Assembly (NCBI GenBank): GCA_039889035.1
Contig: JBDQQY010000002.1
Coordinates: 1-64,000 of the forward strand
DNA length: 64,000 nucleotides
From: Plantactinospora sp039889035
GTDB taxonomy: Bacteria; Actinomycetota; Actinomycetes; Mycobacteriales; Micromonosporaceae
Direction: 5' to 3'
Shown in pieces: positions 23,203-30,402 of this stretch (its first letter is position 1; the number at the start of each line of letters is the position of its first letter). The position numbers and the translations under genes are program-made. The notes under the pieces were generated by a model that worked only from the letters and a program-made list of their open reading frames with translations, searched no databases and was not told the origin of the DNA.

Positions 23203-24393
23203 ATGGCTGGCATTTCCGCGCTCGGCACCACCTACAACCTGCCCAACTACACGGGCATCCTGTTCCAGCTCACCCCGGCCGACACGCCGCTGTTCTCCGC
23301 GATCGGCGGACTCACCGGCGGTCGGCAGACCACGTCGACCGAGTTCGAGTGGCAGACCTACGACCTGCGGGACGCGACGCAGCCGGCGACCGTGGAAGGC
23401 GCCGACGCGCCGACCCTGACCGGCCGGGTGCGGGCGAACGTCACCAACGTGGCGCAGATCCACCAGTCGGCGGTCGGCGTCAGCTACACCAAGCTCGCCG
23501 CGTACGGGCAGAAGGCCGGCAGCAACAACGACCTCGCGAACCCCGTCCGCGACGAACTGGACTGGCAGGTGGCGCAGGAGCTGCGGGCGATGGTTCGTGA
23601 CATCAACTACAGCTTCATCAACGGCACCTACCAGAAGCCGGTCGACAACACCACCGGCCGCAAGACCCGGGGTCTGCTCGCCGCCATCACGACCAACGTG
23701 GTGACGATGAACGAGTCCCTGGTCGGCGACGGCGGGTCCACGTGGACGGCAGCCACCGACGTCATCACCGAGGCCAGCCACGGGCTGGCCGTCAACGACC
23801 GGGTCCGGCTGGACATCCTGACTGGCTCCACCGGCCAGGTTGACGGGTTCTTCTACGTCAACACCGTCCCATCGACGTCGACCTTCACCGTCAGCGCGAC
23901 CAAGGGCGGCTCGACTGCGCTGATCTCGGCAGACGGGACGGTGGACGTGTACAAGCAGCTTCCGGTGTCGGTGTCGAAGCTCGGCGACCTGATGCAGATG
24001 GTGTACGACAACGGCGGCATGAGCGAGTCGGAGACCGCCACGATCATCACCAACTCGGCCGGCAAGCGGCACATCTCCAGCGCGTACGCCGAGTACGCGG
24101 GCAAGTTCACGGAGACGTCCCGGAACGTTGGCGGCGTCAACGTGGACACCATCGTGACCGATTTCGGCACCGTCAACGTCATGCTTGACCGGCAGATGCC
24201 GCAGGGCACCCTGGTTGTGGCGTCGCTGGAGCAGCTCGCCCCGGTGTTCCTGGAAATCCCGGGCAAGGGCCACTTCTTCGCCGAGGAACTCGCGAAGACC
24301 GGCGCGACCGACCGGACCCAGCTTTACGGCGAGGTCGGGTTGGCGTACGGCAACGAGAAGTCCCACGGCAAGCTGACCGGCTTCACCTTCTGA
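23203..24393 (+). CDS. major capsid protein, SU10-like (DUF5309)
   Basis: 396 residues from ATG 23203. The N-terminus has PADTPLFSAIGG and TEFEWQTYDLR; RTRGLLAAI-like and NSAGKRHISSAYAEYAGKF segments mark the HK97-fold SU10 family. Residues about 180-240 look like an inserted beta domain (NDRVRLDILTG, GFFYVNTVPSTSTFTV). No N-terminal scaffold extension is fused, consistent with the separate scaffold gene. Confidence 0.9.
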   Translation: MAGISALGTTYNLPNYTGILFQLTPADTPLFSAIGGLTGGRQTTSTEFEWQTYDLRDATQPATVEGADAPTLTGRVRANVTNVAQIHQSAVGVSYTKLAAYGQKAGSNNDLANPVRDELDWQVAQELRAMVRDINYSFINGTYQKPVDNTTGRKTRGLLAAITTNVVTMNESLVGDGGSTWTAATDVITEASHGLAVNDRVRLDILTGSTGQVDGFFYVNTVPSTSTFTVSATKGGSTALISADGTVDVYKQLPVSVSKLGDLMQMVYDNGGMSESETATIITNSAGKRHISSAYAEYAGKFTETSRNVGGVNVDTIVTDFGTVNVMLDRQMPQGTLVVASLEQLAPVFLEIPGKGHFFAEELAKTGATDRTQLYGEVGLAYGNEKSHGKLTGFTF

Positions 24394-24394
24394 G

Positions 24395-24733
24395 ATGGCC
24401 GGCTATGTGGTGACCGCCGGGTACGTAACCGTCGAAACGGCCGTGCCCGGCGGCCGCGCCGCGGTAGACATCCCGCGCGGCGCCGAACTGCCCGACGATG
24501 TGCCCGACGAGCAGCGAGCCGCGCTGCTCACGCAAGGGCACATCGAGCCGGCCCGTGCCGAACCGGAGCCGATCCCTGCCCCGCCGACCGGACCTCCACC
24601 GCGGGGCGGTCCCGGCTCGGGTGCGGACGCGTGGGCCGCGTACGCGCACGCCCACGGTGTACCGGTGCCAGACGGGGCGAACCGGGACCAGATCCGGGCG
24701 CTGCTCGACGAGCACGGTGTACCGACCGAGTAG
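24395..24733 (+). CDS. small head-associated protein with HeH-like end
   Basis: 112 residues from ATG 24395, starting 1 bp after the capsid stop. A N-terminal strand-rich part, a Pro-rich linker (about 55-75), then a C-terminal two-helix unit (WAAYAHAHGVPVPDGANRDQIRALLDEHG) resembling LEM/HeH domains. Possibly a decoration or stabilising protein. Confidence 0.6.
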   Translation: MAGYVVTAGYVTVETAVPGGRAAVDIPRGAELPDDVPDEQRAALLTQGHIEPARAEPEPIPAPPTGPPPRGGPGSGADAWAAYAHAHGVPVPDGANRDQIRALLDEHGVPTE

Positions 24734-24746
24734 GGGGTGAGGTTCG

Positions 24747-25328
24747 ATGGCCGACCAGTTGTGTACGCCGGAAGACCTCGCCGCACTACTCCAACAGGAT
24801 CTCGACCTGTCCACGGCCACCGTCGCGATCGAGGCCGCCACCGCAGTGGTCCAAGAGGCGGCCGGTGGTCAGCGGATTCTTGAGGTCGAAGACGACGAGA
24901 TCACGTTGCTCGGCACGACCGAATCGTGGTTGGACCTTCCGCAGCGTCCCGTCACCGCCGTGACCGCCGTCGAACTCGACGGGGAGGCCCTCACCGAGGG
25001 CACCGGGACCGGGCAGTACCGCCGGTTCGGGGCGCGGCTGTGGCGCGGCTGCGGCTGGGCGGCATGCGCGTACGCACCGTCGACCGTTGCGGTGACGAAC
25101 ACCCACGGCTGGCCCGCCGGGTCGCAGCAACTACAACTCGCCCGATCGGCAGTGCTCGGGCTGGCCCGGGCCGCGTACGTCAACCCCGCCGCGGTCACCC
25201 GAGAGGCGATCGACGACTACTCGGTCGCCTACGAGGCCGCAGCCGCCGAGATGGAAGCGTCGCAGTACCTGAAGGCCGCGCTGCGACGCCAGTACGGTCG
25301 CCGTGCCGGCCTGGTCCGGATCGGCTGA
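24747..25328 (+). CDS. head-to-tail adaptor
   Basis: 193 residues from ATG 24747 with GGGGTGAGG upstream. Helical N-terminus (CTPEDLAALLQQD), beta insertion (ITLLGTTESWLDLPQRPVTAV) and a long C-terminal helical part, as in gp6/gp15-type connectors. Position after the capsid gene supports this. Confidence 0.75.
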   Translation: MADQLCTPEDLAALLQQDLDLSTATVAIEAATAVVQEAAGGQRILEVEDDEITLLGTTESWLDLPQRPVTAVTAVELDGEALTEGTGTGQYRRFGARLWRGCGWAACAYAPSTVAVTNTHGWPAGSQQLQLARSAVLGLARAAYVNPAAVTREAIDDYSVAYEAAAAEMEASQYLKAALRRQYGRRAGLVRIG

Positions 25329-25337
25329 AGGGACGAC

Positions 25338-25769
25338 ATGGCCACCCGCATCTCCACCGCAGCGCGTAACGCGTCTGCTGACGCCATCGTCGCCCTCATC
25401 AACGGCGGCTCCGGCGCGGGCGTGCTCCGCATCTACACCGGCACCCAGCCGGCCGGCCCCGGGTCGAGTCCGACGGGGACGCTGCTGGTGTCGTGCACAC
25501 TCTCCGATCCCGCGTTCGCCGGCGCAGTATCCGGGTCGGCGGCGCTGGACGTCACCCCGAGCGTGACGGCGTCCGCTACAGCCGATGGGACAGCCGGATG
25601 GTTCCGGCTGCTCGACTCGACCGAGGCGGCCAGCACGGGACTGGGTGTGCTCGACGGGTCGGTGACCGCCACCGGTGGCGGTGGGGAGCTGACCCTGGCC
25701 ACCACAACGATCACGACCGGGCTGACGGTGACGATCACCGCCGGCACAGTCACCATGCCGGCGAGCTGA
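25338..25769 (+). CDS. structural beta protein
   Basis: 143 residues from ATG 25338 with AAGGGACG upstream. Ser/Thr/Gly-rich with repeated short strands after an N-terminal helix (ARNASADAIVALIN). The family is common between connector genes of actinobacterial prophages; exact virion role not known. Confidence 0.6.
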   Translation: MATRISTAARNASADAIVALINGGSGAGVLRIYTGTQPAGPGSSPTGTLLVSCTLSDPAFAGAVSGSAALDVTPSVTASATADGTAGWFRLLDSTEAASTGLGVLDGSVTATGGGGELTLATTTITTGLTVTITAGTVTMPAS

Positions 25770-25778
25770 GGAAACCCC

Positions 25779-26087
25779 ATGACAGACATGTGCTGGTACG
25801 GCACCGCCGGCTACCCGACCGAGGCGCAGCGAGACGACGTGTTCGCCGCGTTCGCCGCGCAGGCCGGCGGGATGCTGGCCGAGCTGGTGGCGGACACGTC
25901 GAGTCAGTTCCCGGGCGTCCCGGCCGGACTCACCTCAGGTGTGGAGGTCGACGGGCTACCGGGCTTTTGGTGGTTGTACCGGGTGTCGGACACCTTCCTC
26001 CAGTCGGAGGAGTACGTCACGCTCGCCGACCTCCCGGTCGAGTCCCAGGAGACCGGCGGGCAGCACACCGGCCCCTGGGTGGAGTAG
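25779..26087 (+). CDS. 102-residue structural-region protein
   Basis: ATG 25779. Acidic, with several Trp near the middle (GFWWLYRVSDTFLQSEEY). Function not recognised; probably a connector or virion accessory. Confidence 0.5.
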   Translation: MTDMCWYGTAGYPTEAQRDDVFAAFAAQAGGMLAELVADTSSQFPGVPAGLTSGVEVDGLPGFWWLYRVSDTFLQSEEYVTLADLPVESQETGGQHTGPWVE

Positions 26088-26090
26088 ACC

Positions 26091-26990
26091 GTGGCGGTCG
26101 CGTACGCCAGCAGCGGGCTGATCGCGTCCGCCGCCGCCCAGACGGTTGCCCCCGCATATCCGGCCAGCATCGCCACCGGTGACGGGCTCGTTCTGGTGCG
26201 GACCGCCAAGCCCGACACGGCCGCGCTGACCACTCCGTCCGGGTGGACGTTGGTCAACACGCAGAGCGGCGGCGTAGGAGTGTTCGGAAACGACACCGGG
26301 CCGCTGATCGTCGCCACCTACTTCAAGACGGCTACCGGCACCGAGACCGGGACCCTCACCTGCGACTCAACCCCCGCGACGGTGGACGTGCAGCAGTCGA
26401 TCATCGTCCGCTACACCAAGGGTTCCGGGGCTTGGGACGTAGCCGGTACCGGCGGGGTGGACACGACCGCAAGCACGGACTGGTCCGTCGCCGCCGGCAG
26501 CGATCCGGGCATCACCTCGGGCGATGTGGTGCAGGTGGCGCTGTGCTACCCCACCGACTCGGCCCGCACCTGGTCCTCGGAGACCCTGACCGCGACCGGG
26601 GCGACGATCAGCGCGCTGACGGTGCCGATCGCGTCGACCACCACATCCCTCGGCGCCGACATGACCACCCGGCTCCACAACTTCGCGTGCTCGGCCGGCA
26701 CCGCGTCGGTGGCCCCGGTCTACGCCGGTACGGTCAACTCCGCGATCAACGTTGCCGGGCCGACGTCGATGATCCGACTGCGTGAGGTTACGTCCGGCGT
26801 CGATGGCACCCTCGCCGCGGGACTCCCGTCGGTGGGCGCGGCACTGGCCGGCGCGGTTACGGCCGCCGGCACGATCACCGCGACACTGCCGTCGTCGGTG
26901 GTGACGCTGTCCAGCGGCGGTCGAACCGTCGCCCGCCCCAACACCGGGATCGTTGTCCGACCCGACACCGGGATCGTCCCGCGACCGTAG
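26091..26990 (+). CDS. beta-sandwich virion protein
   Basis: 299 residues from GTG 26091. Residues 20-230 are a jelly-roll-like domain with GDGLVLVRTA, PSGWTLVNTQ and YTKGSGAWDV. The same pattern opens the 1083-residue tail protein at 33156 (GDLLVAFIAYTN, PAGWTFLATQ, YTGVDATDPI), so the two share a module. The C-terminus carries a twofold RP[ND]TGIV repeat. Probably a surface or decoration protein. Confidence 0.6.
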   Translation: MAVAYASSGLIASAAAQTVAPAYPASIATGDGLVLVRTAKPDTAALTTPSGWTLVNTQSGGVGVFGNDTGPLIVATYFKTATGTETGTLTCDSTPATVDVQQSIIVRYTKGSGAWDVAGTGGVDTTASTDWSVAAGSDPGITSGDVVQVALCYPTDSARTWSSETLTATGATISALTVPIASTTTSLGADMTTRLHNFACSAGTASVAPVYAGTVNSAINVAGPTSMIRLREVTSGVDGTLAAGLPSVGAALAGAVTAAGTITATLPSSVVTLSSGGRTVARPNTGIVVRPDTGIVPRP

Positions 26991-26999
26991 GGGGTGTCG

Positions 27000-27389
27000 A
27001 TGTCCGCCGCATCCGTGCTTACCCGCGGCCGTGCTGCCGCCGAACGGCTGATGGTCGACACGTGCACGATCCGTCGCAAGACCGGCGAGACGACCGGCCC
27101 CGGCGGGGTGGTCACCCCCACCTACTCGACGCTGTACGCCGGGAAATGCCGCTTCCAGCAGCCGGCCGCCCAAGCGTCGCAGGAAGACTCCGGCGAGGAC
27201 TACCTACTGATGCTGCGCCTCGACGTGCAGCTGCCCATGTCGGTGACCGGCCTCGAAACCGAGGACGAGATCACCTGCGACACCTCGGCCCATGACCCCG
27301 ACCTGCCCGCCAGGGTGTTCGTCGTCCGGGACTTGGCGCACAAGACGCAGGCGACCTCCCGACGGGTTGGGGTGGTGGAACGGTCATGA
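27000..27389 (+). CDS. head-tail connector (DUF6093-like)
   Basis: 129 residues. ATG 27000 is chosen with GGGGTG upstream (GTG 26994 possible). TCTIRRKTG, a PTYSTLYAGKCRFQ segment and late beta strands fit small neck proteins in this genomic position. Confidence 0.65.
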   Translation: MSAASVLTRGRAAAERLMVDTCTIRRKTGETTGPGGVVTPTYSTLYAGKCRFQQPAAQASQEDSGEDYLLMLRLDVQLPMSVTGLETEDEITCDTSAHDPDLPARVFVVRDLAHKTQATSRRVGVVERS

Positions 27390-27772
27390 CGATCCGGATC
27401 GAGAAGGGGGACCTTGACCGGTGGGTAGTCGACCTGGATGAGGCGGTCCGAGTCGCCCCGGCCGAGTCGCGGAAGGTGGTGCAGAAGGGCGCCCTGAACA
27501 TCAAGACCGACGCCCAGCGGCGGATCGGCGGGCTTCGGCACGCGCCGTCGTACCCGTCGAGCATCACCTACGACACCACCGAAACCGCCACCGGTGTGTA
27601 CGCGGAGATCGGCCCGGACAAGAACCGCCGGCAAGGTGCGCTCGGGAACCTGTTGGAGTACGGCTCGGTCAACAACCCGCCGCACCCGCACATGATTCCC
27701 GCCGGCGAGGCCGAGGTGCCGAAGTTCGAGAAGGCGATGGAGGATCTCGCCGCGAAGCCGCTGGAGGGCTGA
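27386..27772 (+). CDS. HK97 gp10-like neck/tail-completion protein
   Basis: 128 residues from ATG 27386. N-terminal helix (ESRKVVQKGALNIKTDAQRR), then YAEIGPDK and GNLLEYGSVNNPPHPHMIPAGEAEVPKFEKAM, the usual signature of the family. Overlaps both neighbours by 1-4 bp. Confidence 0.8.
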   Translation: MTIRIEKGDLDRWVVDLDEAVRVAPAESRKVVQKGALNIKTDAQRRIGGLRHAPSYPSSITYDTTETATGVYAEIGPDKNRRQGALGNLLEYGSVNNPPHPHMIPAGEAEVPKFEKAMEDLAAKPLEG

Positions 27773-28182
27773 TGATCGGCGCTCACGCTGCGGCGATGCT
27801 GGCTCTACTCGACGCCGACGAAGGTCCGCCCGCGCTGGTGGTGCTGGACGGGAAGGTGCCGAAGGGCACGACCGCGCCGTACGTGCTGGTGTACTTCGCG
27901 TCGAGTGATCCGGAGCAGCCGGACTCTCGGCCGCTGACCGGCCGGTCGGAGCGGCACGTCACCCGGGCGTACGCCCACTGTGTCGGCACTACCGCCGCGT
28001 CGTCCCGGGTGGTCGCGGACCGGGTTCGTGCCGCATGGCTCGACGTCGAGCCGACGATCTCCGGACGGCAGTGTCAGCCGATCCGTCGAGAGGAAGGCGT
28101 ACAAGGCGAGCGGGACGAGACGACCGGCGCCGTGTCCCTCGATCTCGTCGAGGTGTACCGGCTCGAATCCCTACCGAGTTAG
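27772..28182 (+). CDS. tail terminator protein
   Basis: 136 residues from ATG 27772. PYVLVYFASSDPEQPDSRPLTG, an AYAHCVGTTAASSRVVADRVRAAW middle and a final DLVEVYRLES strand fit the tail-terminator/DUF3168-like fold that caps the tail tube. Confidence 0.75.
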   Translation: MIGAHAAAMLALLDADEGPPALVVLDGKVPKGTTAPYVLVYFASSDPEQPDSRPLTGRSERHVTRAYAHCVGTTAASSRVVADRVRAAWLDVEPTISGRQCQPIRREEGVQGERDETTGAVSLDLVEVYRLESLPS

Positions 28183-28280
28183 CGGCGGCGGACCGCGGCG
28201 ACGACCAGCGCGGTCAAGCCGGCGACCCCGCCGACGAGGACCAGCAGCACCAGCACATGCCAGATCTTCAATGCACCCAT
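28179..28280 (-). CDS. 33-residue TatA-like membrane peptide, antisense in the tail operon
   Basis: ATG 28280 to TAA 28181-28179. It begins MGALKIWHVLVLLVLV, closely recalling the MGALKPWH start of actinobacterial TatA, then a single transmembrane helix ending in RRR. The amphipathic helix and tail of TatA are missing. It is the only leftward frame inside the structural operon and overlaps the tail-terminator stop by 4 bp. No clear ribosome site is visible. Confidence 0.45.
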   Translation of the reverse strand: MGALKIWHVLVLLVLVGGVAGLTALVVAAVRRR

Positions 28281-28314
28281 AGCTGGCCACCGTACGGCCC
28301 ACCTGCAAGGTCTG

Positions 28315-28336
28315 CCCTCCACCGATCGGTGGGGGG
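28315..28336 (+). terminator. hairpin within the tail operon
   Basis: CCCTCCACCGA (28315-28325) pairs with the following 11 bases through 28336 with one G-T pair and no real loop. It contains the perfect palindrome CCACCGATCGGTGG and is followed by TTCTG. It may trim or partly terminate messages before the 28361 gene. Confidence 0.5.
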
Positions 28337-28360
28337 TTCTGTCGTAGAGGAGACACGCCC

Positions 28361-28693
28361 ATGGCGGCGCTCACGTCGCAGTCGATCGTCACGACGGGTA
28401 CGACCCCATCGGCGATCACTCCCGCCGCGTCCGACACCATCGCGTCCGGCCAGTTCGGCTCGACCGGCCTGGTGATGCGCGTCATCACTACCGGCACCGC
28501 GTCGAACATCTCGGTACTCGACCCGGGGAGAACCCCGTCCGGGAATCCGGGCACTGTGACCGCACTCGCGGCACCGTCGACCGGCGCGCGGATGCTGTTC
28601 ATCCCGCTGTCCGCGATCGACCCGGCGACCGGAGTTGCGACCGTCACCAGCTCGTCGCAGACAGGGCTGACCTACGAGCTGTACCGGGTCTGA
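28361..28693 (+). CDS. small beta-rich virion protein
   Basis: 110 residues from ATG 28361 with AGAGGAG upstream. Thr/Ser-rich strands throughout, with no charged helices. Similar small sandwich proteins serve as decoration or tail-tube accessories. Confidence 0.55.
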   Translation: MAALTSQSIVTTGTTPSAITPAASDTIASGQFGSTGLVMRVITTGTASNISVLDPGRTPSGNPGTVTALAAPSTGARMLFIPLSAIDPATGVATVTSSSQTGLTYELYRV

Positions 28694-28696
28694 GCC

Positions 28697-28921
28697 ATGA
28701 GCGATCACACCTGGGTCCGGCACGCCGTCCATGGCGGCTACTGGCAGTGCCCCACTGAAGTGCTCGACGAGTACCGCGCCAAGGGTTGGGAGCCATCCGA
28801 CCCGCCGGAAGAGCCGAACCCGGCCGTCGCCGAGATGCTCGCCGCCCGTGAAGCTGCCGCCAAGACGGCGGAGACAACCAAGCCCACCAAGGCCGCACCG
28901 CGCGGCAAGTCTGAGGAGTAA
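28697..28921 (+). CDS. 74-residue charged protein
   Basis: ATG 28697. N-terminal WVRHAVHGGYWQCPTEVLDEYRAKGWEP, then an Ala/Lys/Glu helix. It resembles the small proteins that precede the tail-tube gene in actinophages. Function unknown. Confidence 0.5.
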   Translation: MSDHTWVRHAVHGGYWQCPTEVLDEYRAKGWEPSDPPEEPNPAVAEMLAAREAAAKTAETTKPTKAAPRGKSEE

Positions 28922-28926
28922 GCGAG

Positions 28927-29409
28927 ATGGCTGACGTCTTCGCCGATGGCAACACCCGAGTCGCGTTCGTCCCGGCGATCTCCAACATCGCGTCCGCAAC
29001 CACGACCGAGCTGAACGCGGGCACCCTGCTTCAGAACTACATCACCGCCGACGGGCTGATGGGGTTCGAGGCCACGACCGCCGAGGTCGATACGACCGCG
29101 CTGGCGTCGACCTTCGACACCAAGACGATCGGTCGGGACTCCTTCTCCGGCACCGGGCTGCGGCTGAAGAAGCAGACCTACGGCAGCGACACGCCGTTTT
29201 CGACGCTGACCCGAGGCACGTCCGGCTACATCGTCATCCGGCGCGGTATCGCCGAAACCACCGCATGGGCTTCGGCTCAGGCGATCGAGGTGTACCCGGT
29301 CACGTGCGGGCAGACGAAGTACCTCGCCCCCGAGGCCAACAGCGTGCAGCGGTACGAGGTGCCGACCCCGATCACCGCCGCCCCGAACCTGAGGGCTGTC
29401 GTCGCGTAA
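28927..29409 (+). CDS. major tail tube protein
   Basis: 160 residues from ATG 28927. VAFVPAISNIASATTTELNAGTLLQNYI and TSGYIVIRRGIAE are typical of actinophage tube proteins, and the gene lies directly before a strong terminator and the chaperone genes, the standard order. Expected to be highly expressed. Confidence 0.85.
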   Translation: MADVFADGNTRVAFVPAISNIASATTTELNAGTLLQNYITADGLMGFEATTAEVDTTALASTFDTKTIGRDSFSGTGLRLKKQTYGSDTPFSTLTRGTSGYIVIRRGIAETTAWASAQAIEVYPVTCGQTKYLAPEANSVQRYEVPTPITAAPNLRAVVA

Positions 29410-29415
29410 CCAGAC

Positions 29416-29452
29416 CACGGGGGCGGGTCCTTCAGCCCGGCCCGCCCCCGTG
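29416..29452 (+). terminator. strong hairpin after the tail tube gene
   Basis: CACGGGGGCGGG (29416-29427) pairs perfectly over 12 bp with 29441-29452 around a 13-nt loop. This position is usual in siphoviruses, limiting downstream expression relative to the tube. Confidence 0.75.
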
Positions 29453-29482
29453 CACATCCCGGGCTGAACGGAAGGGCTGACC

Positions 29483-30043
29483 GTGAACCTGTCTGCGAAG
29501 GAACGCATCCGCCGCGCTGGACCCACCACAAAGACGGTTCGGGTGTGGCTCGGCGCCGACCTTGATCTGCTGGAGCAGTACGAGGCCGCCCAACGGGAGT
29601 TGGAGGAGGCGCAGAAGCCGGCCACGTCGCTGGCCGGCAACGGGCCCACCGGAAACATTCAAGCTCGGCTCGACGCGCTCCGCGCCCAGCTCGACGAGTA
29701 CGCGATGGACTTCCGGCTCCGCGGTCTCGCCGACGGTCGGTTCCGGCGACTGCTCGAAGAGCACAAGCCGCGCCGCGCAGGCGACGAGATCCACCCCCAC
29801 GACAACCGGGGATGGAACGCCGCCACATTCCCCGGCGCCTTGGTGAAGGCGTCCACCGTCTCGCCGGAACTCGACGAAGACGACTGGTTCGCCCTGCTCG
29901 GCGACGAAGACACCGACGGGCTGTTGACGTCGACTCAACTCGACGAACTCGCAGCGGCGGCGTACCGGCTGTCGCGGGTTGAGGTGGATATCCCTTTCTC
30001 GCCCGCCGGCTCGCCGACGAACCCGAGCTTCGGGCGCGAGTAG
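29483..30043 (+). CDS. tail assembly chaperone, short form (gpG-like)
   Basis: 186 residues from GTG 29483. The N-terminus is basic (AKERIRRAGPTTKTVRVWLG), the middle helical with a RRLLEEHKPRR segment, and the acidic C-terminus contains DWFALLGDEDTDG. It coats the tape measure protein during tail assembly. The 0-frame stop is at 30041-30043, after the slip site at 29992. Confidence 0.8.
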   Translation: MNLSAKERIRRAGPTTKTVRVWLGADLDLLEQYEAAQRELEEAQKPATSLAGNGPTGNIQARLDALRAQLDEYAMDFRLRGLADGRFRRLLEEHKPRRAGDEIHPHDNRGWNAATFPGALVKASTVSPELDEDDWFALLGDEDTDGLLTSTQLDELAAAAYRLSRVEVDIPFSPAGSPTNPSFGRE

Positions 30044-30399
30044 AAGCGGCCGAACGCCTCGGCATCAGCCTGCGCCGGTTCGAGGGCTGGGTCCCGGAGG
30101 AGACGGTCTCGTACGAGTACGAGTTTCCCGGCCGGCTGGCGCGGAAGGTCGTCACCCGCGAGTCCGAGTGGACCCCGGAACAACAGGGCTGGATGCTCGC
30201 CCTCACCCTCTACCGCTCGACCCGCTGCCCGAACTGCGGCCGGGACATCGACGAGTGCACCAGCCCCGACGCTGACGGTGGTTACGCAGTGCCGCCACCG
30301 ACTAGGTGTCACGCCACCACGGCGTTGTCGATCGCACAGCAGCAGTACCGGGACCAACCTCAGTCCGAGGCGCTGTTGTGGCGCGCAGAGAGGCGGTGA
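29483..30399 (+). CDS. tail assembly chaperone, frameshifted long form (gpGT-like)
   Basis: Ribosomes slipping back one base at 29992-29998 would continue in the next frame (LARRLADEPELRARVEAAERL...) to TGA 30397-30399, giving about 305 residues. The extension has a helical GISLRRFEGW start, WTPEQQGWMLAL, and a CPNCGRDIDEC zinc-like knuckle seen in other actinophage T extensions. It lacks its own good start. The G/GT ratio is important in tail assembly. Confidence 0.85.
29992..29998 (+). promoter_or_regulatory. -1 programmed frameshift site CCCTTTC
   Basis: In the 0 frame the codons are ATC CCT TTC, so C CCT TTC matches the X XXY YYZ rule exactly. Re-pairing as CCC TTT keeps most codon-anticodon contacts. 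It lies 45 nt before the short-form stop, in the expected position for G/GT. Confidence 0.88.
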
Positions 30400-30402
30400 T
30401 CC

